Positions 1 through 9,742 of a DNA stretch of 64,000 bases are shown piece by piece. A program made the translations under genes and the position numbers. Position 1 is the stretch's first letter, and each line of letters starts with the position of its first letter. The stretch is from NCBI RefSeq assembly GCF_963678185.1, contig NZ_OY782757.1, positions 3,676,501-3,740,500 on the forward strand. The letters run 5' to 3'. Under the pieces are notes generated by a model. That model made no database searches. It was not told where the DNA came from and worked only from the letters and a program-made list of their open reading frames with translations. The DNA comes from an uncultured Tolumonas sp. (lineage in GTDB: Bacteria; Pseudomonadota; Gammaproteobacteria; Enterobacterales; Aeromonadaceae).

Positions 1-666
1 CAGTAAGGCCTGAATTTTATTTCGGTCGCCTTTTTCCCATGCTTTGATGAGATCAGGTAATTCATCGTTAACTTTATTGATTTGTTTTAACGTTGCTTCG
101 AGAAAATCGTTTTCTACGCCACCCAGTCCAGCAAGATAAGCAAGTTGTTGGTCGGGCGTTTCCAGATAATGGATGGAAACCAGTTTATCTTTGGCTAAGC
201 CGATGAAGTATTGATCGACACCCAACGCTGCTTGATACCCCGCTTGTTGAATGGCTTGTTGTTGCAAAGTAATAGCAACAAACCAAGGTCGGAATTTAGA
301 TAATAGGGGTTCACTTAATTGATACAGTGCAGCGGTTTGAATGGTTTTTTGGTAAAGCGGCAGGCTGAGTTGTTGAGACAATGTTGTGTCAGTTGGCAAC
401 ATGGCATAAGAAAGCAAGCTTTGCTGACTAGTAGGGTCAGATTGATTGAGATCGGTCTCGACAATCAAATTATCTGCCTGTTGCCAGCGTTGCATAATGG
501 CTGGCGACAAGGGATACATATCGTCATGCCCAACATGAATTGAACCTAACAGCCAGATTTTTTGCTCGCCTCGTTCTGCTAACCAAAAATCAGGCGATGA
601 TGCTGCCAGAACTCTATCAGGTGATAAGGTGAGTAGTAATAACCCTAGCCAGCCAAAACCTTTCAT
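1..666 (-). CDS. TraB/GumN family protein, truncated by the window edge
   Basis: The 222 codons visible encode an N-terminal signal peptide (hydrophobic GLLLLTL core, likely cleavage after VLA) followed by LLGSIHVGHDDMYPLS, the early histidine motif of TraB/PrgY/GumN proteins. Further in are GVDQYFIGLAKDK and YLETPDQQL, also typical of the family. The C-terminus lies beyond base 1, so the length is unknown. The family adopts a Tiki-like metalloprotease fold, but its substrate in bacteria is largely unknown. I chose the ATG at 666 because it puts the signal peptide at the very N-terminus; an in-frame ATG at 714 would add 16 residues. Neither has a strong ribosome binding site. An exported hydrolase is an inference. 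Confidence 0.8.
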   Translation of the reverse strand, partial: MKGFGWLGLLLLTLSPDRVLAASSPDFWLAERGEQKIWLLGSIHVGHDDMYPLSPAIMQRWQQADNLIVETDLNQSDPTSQQSLLSYAMLPTDTTLSQQLSLPLYQKTIQTAALYQLSEPLLSKFRPWFVAITLQQQAIQQAGYQAALGVDQYFIGLAKDKLVSIHYLETPDQQLAYLAGLGGVENDFLEATLKQINKVNDELPDLIKAWEKGDRNKIQALL

Positions 667-725
667 TCCGGAGATCAGGGCATTACCATAGTGTAGGAAT
701 CTATTTTTTATCATGGAGATATTTA

Positions 726-1052
726 ATGCCTCATATTCGATGTCGAGGAATGCAACGTGACACAGTGGTAGCCATCAGTGAAACCTTAGTTGAACAGTTA
801 GCTGAACTAACTAAGGCGCCGGCTGCGCATTTTACTATTGAGTATATTCCGGCTGAGTTTATTGCGACACGTTTTGGTGGTCAGGCATATCCATTTATTG
901 AGCTTTTCTGGTTTGATCGTGGACAAGAGATGCAGGATGCTGCAGCACAGCTAATCACGTCGATTGTAAAATCGAAATTGGAAATGGATGTTGCTGTTGT
1001 AGTGCAGCCTCTACAACGAACAAACTATTACGATAACGGTCAACACTATTAA
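726..1052 (+). CDS. DUF1904 family protein
   Basis: This 108-residue protein starts MPHIRCRGM and contains YPFIELFWFDRGQEMQD, the hallmark segment of DUF1904, a small tautomerase-like family. No function is established. A GGAG sequence lies about 7 bases before the ATG. It is divergent from the TraB/GumN gene and convergent with the SDR gene, and ends just before a shared hairpin terminator, so it is probably monocistronic. The length is normal for the family. A tautomerase-like reaction cannot be claimed from sequence alone. Confidence 0.85.
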   Translation: MPHIRCRGMQRDTVVAISETLVEQLAELTKAPAAHFTIEYIPAEFIATRFGGQAYPFIELFWFDRGQEMQDAAAQLITSIVKSKLEMDVAVVVQPLQRTNYYDNGQHY

Positions 1053-1058
1053 TTTCCA

Positions 1059-1091
1059 AAAAATGCCGCAAATAATATTGCGGCATTTTTT
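1059..1091. terminator. Bidirectional rho-independent terminator
   Basis: AAAATGCCGCAA and TTGCGGCATTTT form an 11-12 bp stem around a short AT loop, with A and T runs on the two sides. It sits between the convergent DUF1904 and SDR genes, touches the SDR stop codon, and can serve both strands. Confidence 0.85.
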
Positions 1092-1920
1092 ATGCGGACC
1101 GGCAAAGAATACTGTCTAACCAACGTGTCGGTAATATTCGTCGTAACAAGGCAAATAAATGGGTAGGAAAAGTCACACCATATCGTGTTCTGGCGCGTTT
1201 GCTGCGTAGGGCATGTAATACCGGAACTAAACAGGATTCTGGTTCCAGCGTAAAAGGATTTTTAGGTGTTGGATTTTGTAAACGCTGTAATGTTTGCTGA
1301 TAAACTTTATGATGGCGACTGGTTGCTACATCAATATGTTGCTGGAATTTAATCAGTGCATTACTGCGAAATTGGCTGCGGATTGGTCCTGGCTCAATGA
1401 GACTGATCTGGATTGCTGTATCTCGTAATTCGAGTCGCAGTGTATCGGTATAACCTTCTAATGCAAATTTGCTAGCGTTATAAGCTCCACGATATTTCAT
1501 GGCTACCAAACCAAGAACTGAGCTGATTTGTATAATCCGACCGCGTTTTTGTTGCAGCATGCTAGGCAGAATTAGCCGGATTAAATGATGCCAACCAAAC
1601 AAGTTCGTATTGAACTGTTCACGTAAGGCTTGAGTTGGCAGATCTTCAAGTGCGCCTGTCTGACCATACGCGCCATTATTAATCAGTGCATATACTTGAC
1701 CGTTTGCTTCTGTTAATGCCCATTCAGCCGCGGCTTCAATACTTTGTTCATCATTCAGATCAAGTTTATATGCGCGAAGACCTGATCGTTGTAAGTGAGT
1801 TACATCATTCTCTTTTCTTGCTGTTGCTAATACCTGGTAACCCTCTTGTTGCAGACGCTGGGCTAAATGTAAACCGATGCCTGTAGAGCAACCAGTGATG
1901 AGAATGAAATCAGCCATCAT
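1090..1920 (-). CDS. Short-chain dehydrogenase/reductase (YbbO-like)
   Basis: This 276-residue SDR carries the cofactor motif TGCSTGIG (residues 9-16), the NNGAYG motif near residue 81, a catalytic Ser at 133/134 and Tyr147-x3-Lys151. The IEPGPIRSQF segment and the long C-terminal tail resemble E. coli YbbO, an NADP-dependent aldehyde reductase. The substrate cannot be read from sequence. Two consecutive ATG codons form the start, preceded by AGGAAAT; the first is used here. It appears to be a single-gene unit, with a terminator on each side. Confidence 0.85.
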   Translation of the reverse strand: MMADFILITGCSTGIGLHLAQRLQQEGYQVLATARKENDVTHLQRSGLRAYKLDLNDEQSIEAAAEWALTEANGQVYALINNGAYGQTGALEDLPTQALREQFNTNLFGWHHLIRLILPSMLQQKRGRIIQISSVLGLVAMKYRGAYNASKFALEGYTDTLRLELRDTAIQISLIEPGPIRSQFRSNALIKFQQHIDVATSRHHKVYQQTLQRLQNPTPKNPFTLEPESCLVPVLHALRSKRARTRYGVTFPTHLFALLRRILPTRWLDSILCRSA

Positions 1921-1974
1921 ATTTCCTGTTTATGATGAAAGTATTTGAACATCTTAATGTGGATCGCACATAAA

Positions 1975-2009
1975 ACAAAACCGGGAGTTTTGCTCCCGGT
2001 TTTGTTTAT
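1975..2009 (-). terminator. Terminator downstream of mltD
   Basis: ACAAAACCGGGAG and CTCCCGGTTTTGT form a long, nearly perfect stem with a TTTTG loop. It lies just past the mltD stop codon and upstream of the SDR gene, so it insulates the two. Confidence 0.85.
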
Positions 2010-2021
2010 TCGATGGCTAGC

Positions 2022-3461
2022 TTATGCGCCACTGTCATCAAGTCGAACGGTTAACGTCTGACCTGGTTTGAGGTGGTTGTGCCCTAAACTATTCCAGCGC
2101 ATCAGTTCATTCACGGTGATCTGAAATTTCTCTGCAATGGAGGAGAGTGAATCACCACGACGTACTTCATAACGTTTTAACTTAGCCGCTTTAGCAACAG
2201 ACAATTTAGCTGCTTTGCCTGATACTTTACTGACTGGCGCATTGACCAATAAAACCTGACCGGGCTTAATTTTATTCTTACCCAAGCGATTCCACTGTGC
2301 TAACTGCTTTTCTGATACACCATAACTACGAGCTACGGTACCTAAGGTATCACCGCGTTTTACTTTATGGTGAATACCAATAGTTGCTGATGACTTACTA
2401 TCGTTATTCGTATCAGCGGTATCATCACTACCATCAGTTACATCATTGCTGGCAATTGCTACGCGTTCACTGTCATCACGCAAACGTTTTTGCGGTGCCA
2501 TATCTGCCAGTGCCAGTTCAAGCTCATCGGCTACACCAATTGGTACCAATAAATGATCCGGTCCTTTTGGTGAGGTCGTGTTGCGGCTTAAACCTGGATT
2601 CAGACGCTTCAACGCAGGAAATGACATATTTGCCTGTTCTGCAGCAGTCCGCAAATCCACCTGACCGTGAGTATCGATCAAACGAACCGATGCACGATTT
2701 GGTATTTTCGGCAGGTCAATGCCATATTTTTTCGCATTTTTGATGACATCAGCCAATGCCAACATACGCGGTACATATTCCATCGTCTGACGAGGTAATT
2801 GCAGCGAGAAAAAATCTGTCGCTTTACCACGAGCACGATTTGCATCAATTGCGTCTTGAATTCTACCTTCGCCTGCATTGTATGCGGCAACGGCGTTCAT
2901 CCAATCACCTTCAAAATAGGCATTTAACTGAGCCAGATAATCCAGCGCAGCCTGAGTTGAGGCTACAACGTCACGACGACCGTCATACCAGTAATCCTGT
3001 TTCAGACCATAGCGTCTGCCTGATGCACTTAAGAATTGCCATAAGCCAACAGCGTTGCCATGGGAGCGGGCATTAGGGTTATATGCACTTTCAACAATGG
3101 GCAATAACACCAGCTCCATTGGCATCTGACGTTTATCAATTTCCTCAGTGATTAGGTGGAGGAAGGGGGCAGCACGTTCGGTGACAGTTCGCAGGTACTT
3201 TGGATGTTGGATATACCAATCACGATAAGCAATGACGTCAGGATCATTTGGAATGGTCAACTGCATCTCGTCAGCAATGCGGTCCCACATGTACGGATGT
3301 GAGCTTTCCGATCGATCCAGAGCTGAGGTTGCATGCGACCGATAATTCGACATTACATTAACGGTAGAACCCAACTTATTTTTATCTGAGTCGGTTTGTA
3401 ACGCCTGGCAACCGGTCAGCAACAACGCACCCAATAGGGCCAAATGTAGCTTTATGTTCAT
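2022..3461 (-). CDS. mltD: Membrane-bound lytic murein transglycosylase D
   Basis: This 479-residue lipoprotein cleaves the glycan strands of peptidoglycan, releasing 1,6-anhydro-muropeptides. The lipobox LLTGC gives lipidated Cys18. The SLT domain has ESAYNPNARSHGNAVGLWQF, with catalytic Glu125. Two LysM peptidoglycan-binding modules lie near residues 365-410 and 428-473, each with a GDT/GDS core, matching E. coli MltD. It follows gloB on the same strand, as in E. coli, across an 83-base gap. It acts at the inner face of the outer membrane. Confidence 0.96.
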   Translation of the reverse strand: MNIKLHLALLGALLLTGCQALQTDSDKNKLGSTVNVMSNYRSHATSALDRSESSHPYMWDRIADEMQLTIPNDPDVIAYRDWYIQHPKYLRTVTERAAPFLHLITEEIDKRQMPMELVLLPIVESAYNPNARSHGNAVGLWQFLSASGRRYGLKQDYWYDGRRDVVASTQAALDYLAQLNAYFEGDWMNAVAAYNAGEGRIQDAIDANRARGKATDFFSLQLPRQTMEYVPRMLALADVIKNAKKYGIDLPKIPNRASVRLIDTHGQVDLRTAAEQANMSFPALKRLNPGLSRNTTSPKGPDHLLVPIGVADELELALADMAPQKRLRDDSERVAIASNDVTDGSDDTADTNNDSKSSATIGIHHKVKRGDTLGTVARSYGVSEKQLAQWNRLGKNKIKPGQVLLVNAPVSKVSGKAAKLSVAKAAKLKRYEVRRGDSLSSIAEKFQITVNELMRWNSLGHNHLKPGQTLTVRLDDSGA

Positions 3462-3544
3462 CCAGTCATCCTCAAAATTTTGACAGATGGTATGTGTGTT
3501 TAGGGTTCAGATCAAGCCTTGCATAATTTATGCTCAGTTACAGC

Positions 3545-4315
3545 TCAAAGATTATTCTTTTTTTCGCGCAAAATAGCAAAGATCTGGATCTCATTTTCGA
3601 GATAGAGATCGCTCGATTTTTGAGCATAAGTCACAACGCTGGCGCTATTTGTGCGTAAAAACACATTACTTCTCTTTTCGATACCAATTGAAGATGGCAG
3701 TGTTGGGCAGCCCTGTTGACGCAATTTGCTTACTTCTTTAATTCGCGACATTGTAAACATATTATCTGGTTCAACCTGCCAACAATAGCTTAAATTATTG
3801 TAAGTATATTCATGTGCAGGATAAACAAGAGTTTCGTCAGGTAGATCGGCTAGGCGTCGTAGCGAGTGATACATCTGTGTTGCCGTGCCGGTAAATAGGC
3901 GTCCACAGCCACCAGAAAAGAGCGTATCGCCACAAAACAGGGCGCCATGACCGTGAAATACAATGTGTTCAGCAGTATGCCCTGGCGTGTGCCAGACTTT
4001 AAACGTCAGCTGAAGATCAGGAAGGCTGATCAGATCCTGATCGTGCATGGTTTGTAGTTGTGGTACGCCAGGTAGTGTAATTTGTGGGCCGTAAACTTCA
4101 CATTGTGGATATTGTGCTAAAAGCGCTGCAACACCATCTACATGATCATGATGATGGTGTGTAATGAAAATGGCTCGAAGTGTTAGGTTTTGTTGTTGCA
4201 GCCGAGCAAGTACAGGGGCTGATTCGCCGGGATCAACTACAATCGCTTGCTCGCCTTGCTTAATCAGCCAAATATAATTGTCTGCACGACTGGGAATGGC
4301 TTGTACCTGCAACAT
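3545..4315 (-). CDS. gloB: Hydroxyacylglutathione hydrolase (glyoxalase II)
   Basis: This 256-residue metallo-beta-lactamase-fold enzyme hydrolyses S-lactoylglutathione to D-lactate and glutathione in methylglyoxal detoxification. The binuclear metal site THHHHDHVDG is at residues 52-61 (His53, His55, Asp57, His58), and the C-terminal CPTLPSSIGIE matches GloB. The open frame runs upstream to 4534, but the ATG at 4315 has a GGAGC ribosome site 8 bases upstream and starts MLQVQAIPSRADNY like other GloB proteins. The longer version would run into the divergent yafS gene. Confidence 0.95.
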   Translation of the reverse strand: MLQVQAIPSRADNYIWLIKQGEQAIVVDPGESAPVLARLQQQNLTLRAIFITHHHHDHVDGVAALLAQYPQCEVYGPQITLPGVPQLQTMHDQDLISLPDLQLTFKVWHTPGHTAEHIVFHGHGALFCGDTLFSGGCGRLFTGTATQMYHSLRRLADLPDETLVYPAHEYTYNNLSYCWQVEPDNMFTMSRIKEVSKLRQQGCPTLPSSIGIEKRSNVFLRTNSASVVTYAQKSSDLYLENEIQIFAILREKKNNL

Positions 4316-4402
4316 GTGATGAGCTCCGATTCGAATTACGCTGTGTTGTGTATAAAATGAAAGAGAGAGAAAGGCAATATTTACCCGTGTTGAGGTGATG
4401 AA

Positions 4403-5143
4403 GTGAAACCAGCAAAAATAAACCGGGAAATCATTGCACCAGAGAATTGGAGCGAATTGCCGATGGGTGATTGGCTGGCAATGGAAATCCAGCATAAGCT
4501 CGATGAATGGTGTCAGTTTATGTTCGGCTATCATCTTTTGAAACTGGGGCCATTGAGCAGTCAGCTGTCATGTTCTACGTCAACTATTCGCCATCAGTGT
4601 GCATTAGGTGCAGAAGGGGCTTCTCTTGGTATTATCGCTGATATTGGCGAATTACCTATTCGAACGGGCAGCATTGATGCCTGTTTGCTGGCGCATACAC
4701 TTGATTTCAGTAATGATCCGCACCAAATATTACGTGAAGTTGAACGAGTATTAACCCCTGATGGTTGGATCATCATCAGTGGTTTTAATCCATATAGCTT
4801 GGTTGGCTTAGGAAAGCTACTGCCTCACCTACGCCGTCGGCTGCCGTGGTCTGCACAAATGTTTTCACCGGAGCGAGTGCTCGACTGGTTGCATTTGCTT
4901 GGTTTTGAGGTGGTGCACCTGGAAGGGTTTGCTTATTCAGCACTTTCGCGCCGCAGCCGAATTCATTGCTGGCGGGAAAATACCGCCCGCCGGTGTGGTT
5001 ATCGGTTTGCATCGACCTATATGCTCGCGGCCCGAAAACGGACTCTTCCGTTAACCCGGATCCGCGAGGTAGCGTGGCTTAAACGTCCGGTGATGGTGGG
5101 TGGTATGGCCAGACTAAAAAATCAGACCCGGACGCAGCGTTAG
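4403..5143 (+). CDS. yafS: Class I SAM-dependent methyltransferase (YafS-like)
   Basis: This 246-residue protein has a methyltransferase-11-type core: DIGELPIRTGSIDACLLAHTLDFSNDPHQILREVERVL is spread over residues 80-120, followed by GWIIISGFNPYS. The substrate is unknown. The position between gloB and rnhA is the same as E. coli yafS. The start is GTG with GAGGTGAT just upstream; the nearby ATG at 4398 hits a stop after two codons. It is divergent from gloB (87-base gap) and convergent with rnhA. Confidence 0.88.
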   Translation: MKPAKINREIIAPENWSELPMGDWLAMEIQHKLDEWCQFMFGYHLLKLGPLSSQLSCSTSTIRHQCALGAEGASLGIIADIGELPIRTGSIDACLLAHTLDFSNDPHQILREVERVLTPDGWIIISGFNPYSLVGLGKLLPHLRRRLPWSAQMFSPERVLDWLHLLGFEVVHLEGFAYSALSRRSRIHCWRENTARRCGYRFASTYMLAARKRTLPLTRIREVAWLKRPVMVGGMARLKNQTRTQR

Positions 5144-5150
5144 ATACTTT

Positions 5151-5618
5151 TTATGACGGGTAGCCGGAATCAATCAGACGACTATCTGCTGCGAGAGCGG
5201 CATTGCGTGCCAGTTCATCACAGCGCTCATTTTCTGGGTGACCTGAGTGCCCTTTAACCCAAAACCATTCCACATCATGACGTTGAATTTCGCTGTCGAG
5301 CAGTAACCATAAGTCTACATTCTTAACTGGTTCTCGGTTCGCGGTTTTCCAGCCTTTCTTCTTCCAGCCATGGATCCACTGGGTAATACCTTGACGAACA
5401 TATTGGCTATCAGTCGTCAGTTTGACCTGGCAGGGTTCACTCAACGACTGTAAACCAGCAATCGCGGCCATTAACTCCATGCGGTTATTCGTGGTCAGCT
5501 CGTAACCTTGAGCTAATTCTTTACGGTGTTGTTTATAGATCAAAACAGCGGCATAACCGCCAGGGCCAGGGTTGCCGAGACATGAGCCATCGGTATAGAG
5601 AGTTATCTGTTTTAGCAT
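5151..5618 (-). CDS. rnhA: Ribonuclease HI
   Basis: This 155-residue enzyme cleaves the RNA strand of RNA-DNA hybrids. All catalytic residues sit at E. coli numbering: Asp10 ([14 protein letters not shown]), Glu48 (NNRMEL), Asp70 (TTDSQYV), His124 and Asp134. The basic handle region GWKKKGWKT is present. It is divergent from dnaQ across only 49 bases, the classic rnhA-dnaQ arrangement, in which overlapping divergent promoters are known in E. coli. Confidence 0.98.
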   Translation of the reverse strand: MLKQITLYTDGSCLGNPGPGGYAAVLIYKQHRKELAQGYELTTNNRMELMAAIAGLQSLSEPCQVKLTTDSQYVRQGITQWIHGWKKKGWKTANREPVKNVDLWLLLDSEIQRHDVEWFWVKGHSGHPENERCDELARNAALAADSRLIDSGYPS

Positions 5619-5667
5619 AGTGTCGTGGTATTCTGAGCGTCTGAGTAAAGTGTGACATAAAAGTGCT

Positions 5668-6417
5668 ATGAACCCAATGCAAACGAATCGCTACGTAATT
5701 CTAGATACTGAAACTACGGGCATGAACCAGAGCGGTGGCCCGGTTTATATCGGTCATCGCATCATTGAAATCGGTTGCGTGGAGGTGATAAACCGCCGTT
5801 TAACTGGAAATCATTACCATGTTTATATCAAACCAGATCGTTTGGTAGATGAAGAAGCGATCCGCGTGCATGGTATTACCGATGCTTTCCTTGCGGATAA
5901 GCCGCCGTTTGCGGCTATTGCACAAGAATTCCGGGATTTTATTCGCGGTGCGGAATTAGTCATTCATAACGCCGCGTTCGACGTTGGCTTTATCAATCAT
6001 GAATTTGAGAAGCTGGGCTGGACGGAGCGGGTTAAAGACATCTGTGGGGTTACGGATTCGCTGGCATTGGCGCGAGGGCAGTTCCCCGGCAAGCGTAACA
6101 GTTTGGATGCGTTATGTACGCGTTTTGGGATCGATAACTCGCACCGTACTTTGCACGGCGCGTTATTGGACGCCGAAATTCTGGCCGATGTCTATTTATT
6201 GATGACGGGTGGCCAGACGCGACTGGAGTTACACAACACAGTCAATGATAATAGTTCTGGTTCATCTGCATCAGCTCAGCAGTTAAAAATGCTGCAGCGG
6301 AATGGTTCGTTGAAAGTTTTACGTGCGTCAGATGATGAATTAGCGGCACATGAAAAAAGATTAGATCTGGTTGTTAAAAAAGGCGGTAGTTGTCTGTGGC
6401 GACCAGAACAAGAATAA
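5668..6417 (+). CDS. dnaQ: DNA polymerase III epsilon subunit (3'-5' proofreading exonuclease)
   Basis: This 249-residue DEDDh exonuclease carries Exo I ILDTETTG (Asp13, Glu15), Exo II around [13 protein letters not shown], and Exo [22 protein letters not shown]. After the exonuclease domain, QTRLEL resembles the clamp-binding motif QTSMAF of E. coli epsilon. The C-terminal tail ends in a segment expected to bind the alpha subunit. The start could also be the second Met at 5677. It is divergent from rnhA. Confidence 0.97.
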   Translation: MNPMQTNRYVILDTETTGMNQSGGPVYIGHRIIEIGCVEVINRRLTGNHYHVYIKPDRLVDEEAIRVHGITDAFLADKPPFAAIAQEFRDFIRGAELVIHNAAFDVGFINHEFEKLGWTERVKDICGVTDSLALARGQFPGKRNSLDALCTRFGIDNSHRTLHGALLDAEILADVYLLMTGGQTRLELHNTVNDNSSGSSASAQQLKMLQRNGSLKVLRASDDELAAHEKRLDLVVKKGGSCLWRPEQE

Positions 6418-6458
6418 ACGTTTTTTCCATATAATAAATGAAAGGAAAAATACCGCAT

Positions 6459-7037
6459 ATGTATCAGGAAATTATTAAGCAGGAATTGGTAACCGCACAG
6501 CAGGCTCTGGCCGATTTTATTGCTGATGCTGAAAATATTAATGCTATTGAACAAGCGGCAAAACTAATTGCCGCATCGCTGCGTGACGGCGGTAAAGTCA
6601 TGTCATGCGGCAATGGTGGCTCGCACTGTGATGCCATGCATTTTGCCGAAGAGTTGACAGGCCGTTACCGTGAAGACCGTCCGGGCTATGCCGGCATCGC
6701 CATTTCTGATCCGAGCCATTTATCTTGTGTTTCTAATGACTATGGTTATCAGTATGTATTTTCCCGTTATCTGGAAGCGGTTGGTCGCTCGGGTGATGTG
6801 ATGCTGGGTATTTCGACCAGCGGTAATTCCGGAAATATTATTACAGCCATTGAGTCGGCTAAAAAGAAAGGCATTAAAGTTGTGACCTTAACCGGCAAGG
6901 ACGGCGGTAAAATGGCTGGCATGGCGGATGTGGAAATTCGCGTCCCGTATTTTGGGTATGCGGATCGTATTCAAGAGATCCATATTAAAGTTATCCATAT
7001 TTTGATCATGTTGATTGAAAAAGAGTTGGCTGTCTGA
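6459..7037 (+). CDS. gmhA: Sedoheptulose-7-phosphate isomerase (GmhA/LpcA)
   Basis: This 192-residue SIS-domain enzyme makes D-glycero-D-manno-heptose 7-phosphate, the first step of the ADP-heptose pathway for LPS inner core. [24 protein letters not shown] and GISTSGNS are diagnostic. I chose ATG 6459 ([10 protein letters not shown]) because it aligns with E. coli GmhA, also 192 residues; an upstream in-frame ATG at 6438 would add seven residues that include the AAGGA ribosome site. yafJ follows 18 bases downstream, as in E. coli. Confidence 0.96.
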   Translation: MYQEIIKQELVTAQQALADFIADAENINAIEQAAKLIAASLRDGGKVMSCGNGGSHCDAMHFAEELTGRYREDRPGYAGIAISDPSHLSCVSNDYGYQYVFSRYLEAVGRSGDVMLGISTSGNSGNIITAIESAKKKGIKVVTLTGKDGGKMAGMADVEIRVPYFGYADRIQEIHIKVIHILIMLIEKELAV

Positions 7038-7055
7038 TTAGTTCGAGGTGAGGCT

Positions 7056-7856
7056 GTGTGCGAATTATTGGGTATGAGTGCGAATGTTCCCACTGATATC
7101 TGCTTTAGTTTCAGTGGATTAGTGCAACGTGGTGGGCGTACTGGCCCGCATGTTGATGGTTGGGGCATTACTTTCTATGAAGGGAAGGGCTGCCGTACTT
7201 TTAAAGATCCCGTAGCTTGTGCGCAGTCTCAAATTGCTAAGTTAGTTCAGGAATATCCAATTAAAAGTTGTGCTGTGGTGAGTCATATCCGGCAGGCGAA
7301 TCGTGGCAGTGTGGCATTAGAAAATACTCACCCATTTACGCGAGAATTATGGGGGCGCTATTGGACCTTTGCGCACAATGGGCAACTGACGGGTTATGAA
7401 TCACTGGATGTAGGGCGTTTTGTGCCAGTAGGCCAAACAGACAGTGAAAAATCGTTTTGTTGGTTGTTAAACCAACTAGAGAAAAAATTCCCATTTTTTC
7501 CAGAACAACCGGAAGCACTATTTCAGTTTCTGGCAACCTTGTGTAATGAACTGATGCAGCTTGGTGTGTTTAATATGCTGTTATCTGATGGCGAATATTT
7601 GATCACCTATTGCACCACCAATCTTCATTGTATTACTCGTCGAGCGCCGTTTGGGCAGGCTAAGTTAATCGATGACGATGTTACCATCGATTTTCAGCAG
7701 GAAACGACACCGAACGATGTAGTTACCGTAATTGCGACTCAGCCGCTGACGAATAATGAGCAGTGGCAGAAAATGGCGCGTGGTGAACTGAAGGTTTTCC
7801 GCTTTGGTGAGAAGTTATTTGCTATTACGACTGAAGAAAAAGAACAGGGAGCTTAA
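7056..7856 (+). CDS. yafJ: Class II glutamine amidotransferase (YafJ-like)
   Basis: This 266-residue protein begins MCELLGMSANVPTD, so after Met removal Cys2 is the N-terminal nucleophile of an Ntn glutamine amidotransferase. GRTGPHVDGWGI, SHIRQANRG and TFAHNGQL are the standard glutamine-site segments. No synthase domain is attached, as in E. coli YafJ, so the physiological acceptor is unknown. The start is GTG with GAGGTGAGG upstream. It probably forms an operon with gmhA. A hairpin terminator overlaps the stop codon. Confidence 0.9.
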   Translation: MCELLGMSANVPTDICFSFSGLVQRGGRTGPHVDGWGITFYEGKGCRTFKDPVACAQSQIAKLVQEYPIKSCAVVSHIRQANRGSVALENTHPFTRELWGRYWTFAHNGQLTGYESLDVGRFVPVGQTDSEKSFCWLLNQLEKKFPFFPEQPEALFQFLATLCNELMQLGVFNMLLSDGEYLITYCTTNLHCITRRAPFGQAKLIDDDVTIDFQQETTPNDVVTVIATQPLTNNEQWQKMARGELKVFRFGEKLFAITTEEKEQGA

Positions 7857-7873
7857 GCTCCCTGTTCTTTTTT
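7837..7873. terminator. Bidirectional terminator shared by yafJ and purN
   Basis: AAAGAACAGGGAGC and GCTCCCTGTTCTTT form a perfect palindrome centred on TTAA, flanked by A and T runs. It contains the yafJ stop codon and ends four bases before the purN stop, so one element serves both convergent genes. Confidence 0.9.
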
Positions 7874-7877
7874 AGTC

Positions 7878-8537
7878 TTACTCTGTTTGCCCTGCACCAT
7901 CATCGTCACTGGCATAACCTGATACCGGAAGGCATTCGCCATCCAGCCAAGCTTTACCTTCTTTCATGACTAAACGTTGCTGACAAAACCAGTTGATCAC
8001 TAATGGATAGATCTGATGTTCCTGCACATGCACGCGTTGTGCTAACTCTTCAGCCGTATCATCCGCAAAGACAGGAACTTTGGCTTGCAGGATCACAGGG
8101 CCACCATCGAGTTCTTCTGTGACGAAATGCACACTGGCACCATGTTCACTGTCACCGGCATCAATGGCTTTCTGATGCGTATGCAAACCTTGGTATTTAG
8201 GCAGCAACGACGGATGAATATTCAACATGCGTCCGGCATAGTGATTCACAAAAGCAGGCGTTAAGATCCGCATAAAACCGGCCATAACAATCAGATCGGG
8301 CTGGTGACGATCAATCTCTGTCATCAACACCGCATCATATTGTGTCCGATCAGCATAATCCTGATTAGAAATGACGGCGGTATGGATATCAGCAGCATTG
8401 GCACGTTGCAGACCATAAGCATCTGCGCGGTTACTGATAACAGCTGCGACACGGCCATGAATTTTGCCTGACTTGCAGGCGTCAATGACCGCCTGCAAGT
8501 TGCTTCCTGTTCCAGAAATCAGAACAACCAGATTCAT
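7878..8537 (-). CDS. purN: Phosphoribosylglycinamide formyltransferase
   Basis: This 219-residue enzyme transfers the formyl group of 10-formyltetrahydrofolate to GAR, the third step of purine synthesis. SGTGSNLQA binds the phosphate. Catalytic Asn106 and His108 (NIHPSLLPKYQG) and Asp144 (ELDGGPVI) match E. coli PurN. The start overlaps the purM stop by one base (TAATG), so translation is probably coupled. The C-terminus is slightly acidic and ends with YASDDDGAGQTE. Confidence 0.97.
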   Translation of the reverse strand: MNLVVLISGTGSNLQAVIDACKSGKIHGRVAAVISNRADAYGLQRANAADIHTAVISNQDYADRTQYDAVLMTEIDRHQPDLIVMAGFMRILTPAFVNHYAGRMLNIHPSLLPKYQGLHTHQKAIDAGDSEHGASVHFVTEELDGGPVILQAKVPVFADDTAEELAQRVHVQEHQIYPLVINWFCQQRLVMKEGKAWLDGECLPVSGYASDDDGAGQTE

Positions 8538-9574
8538 TAGTTAATTTCTACCTGTTTTTCACCGGCAGTGGCTTGTTCGATCTGACCGATCAACCAAGCG
8601 TTTTCACCTTCGGCTTTCAGCAATGCCAGTGCAGCATCAACTTGATCTTGTGGCAACGCGATGATCATGCCAACGCCACAGTTGAAGGTGCGGTACATTT
8701 CGTAAGTTTCAACGTTGCCGCTTTTTTGCAGCCAGTTGAATACTTCTGGCCATTGCCAGCTGCTACCGTCGATCACGGCTTTGGTGTTTTCTGGCAATAC
8801 GCGCGGGATGTTTTCCCAGAAACCACCACCAGTGATGTGTGACAGTGCGTGAATTTCACACTCTTTCAGCAGTTTCAGCACAGGTTTAACATAGATGCGG
8901 GTTGGTGCCAGCAGCGCGTTAGCCAGTGTCGAGTCGCCCAATGGTTGTTGTACGTCAGCTTTGCTTACTTCCAGAATCTTACGGATCAAAGAGAAACCGT
9001 TAGAGTGTGGGCCAGAAGAAGCCAGCGCAATCAGCGCATCACCAGCAGCAACTTTCGAACCGTCAATGATTTCTGATGCTTCAACCACGCCGACGCAGAA
9101 ACCAGCCATGTCGTAGTCTTCACCTTCGTACATACCTGGCATTTCAGCAGTTTCACCACCGACTAATGCACAGTTAGATTGTTCACAACCGGCACCAATA
9201 CCGGTTACTACTGCAGCAGCGGTATCGACGTCCAATTTACCGGTTGCATAGTAATCCAAGAAGAACAGTGGTTCTGCACCTTGAACGATCAGGTCGTTCA
9301 CACACATTGCAACCAGATCAATACCAACGGTATCGTGTTTTTTCAGATCGATCGCCAGACGCAATTTAGTGCCAACACCATCAGTACCAGAAACCAGAAT
9401 AGGTTCGCGATAACCAGCCGGAATGCGGCACAGAGCACCAAAACCACCTAATCCGCCCATTACTTCAGGACGACGGGTGCGTTTGGCAACGCCTTTGATA
9501 CGCTCAACCAGGGCATTACCTGCATCGATATCAACGCCAGCGTCCTTGTAGCTCAGTGAAGTCTTGTCAGTCAC
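8537..9574 (-). CDS. purM: Phosphoribosylformylglycinamidine cyclo-ligase (AIR synthetase)
   Basis: This 345-residue ATP-dependent enzyme closes the imidazole ring of FGAM to give [24 protein letters not shown] at the N-terminus, [31 protein letters not shown] and [13 protein letters not shown] are all diagnostic. It heads the purMN operon. It is divergent from upp, as in E. coli, with a 168-base intergenic region where the promoters must lie. I could not find a convincing PurR operator there. Confidence 0.98.
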   Translation of the reverse strand: MTDKTSLSYKDAGVDIDAGNALVERIKGVAKRTRRPEVMGGLGGFGALCRIPAGYREPILVSGTDGVGTKLRLAIDLKKHDTVGIDLVAMCVNDLIVQGAEPLFFLDYYATGKLDVDTAAAVVTGIGAGCEQSNCALVGGETAEMPGMYEGEDYDMAGFCVGVVEASEIIDGSKVAAGDALIALASSGPHSNGFSLIRKILEVSKADVQQPLGDSTLANALLAPTRIYVKPVLKLLKECEIHALSHITGGGFWENIPRVLPENTKAVIDGSSWQWPEVFNWLQKSGNVETYEMYRTFNCGVGMIIALPQDQVDAALALLKAEGENAWLIGQIEQATAGEKQVEIN

Positions 9575-9742
9575 GATAGATCCTTGTCGTAATCGCTGTT
9601 AAGGGGGAGATTAAACAGGCCCTATTCTACCAGTCAGGAACGAAGAGAAAAAGAAAACCTGTGGTTTGTAGCAGAAAACATTCATTTTCGTCTTACCTGA
9701 ATGATAAGATCTTCCCCGGATAATCAAATTACGGAGTTCATA

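Noticed and set aside
4316..4534. Upstream extension of gloB
   Set aside because: It adds 73 unconserved residues and overlaps the divergent yafS start; the ATG at 4315 has a good ribosome site.
9575..9742. PurR operator between purM and upp
   Set aside because: AGAAAACATTCATTTTCG is partly palindromic but too far from the PurR consensus to claim.
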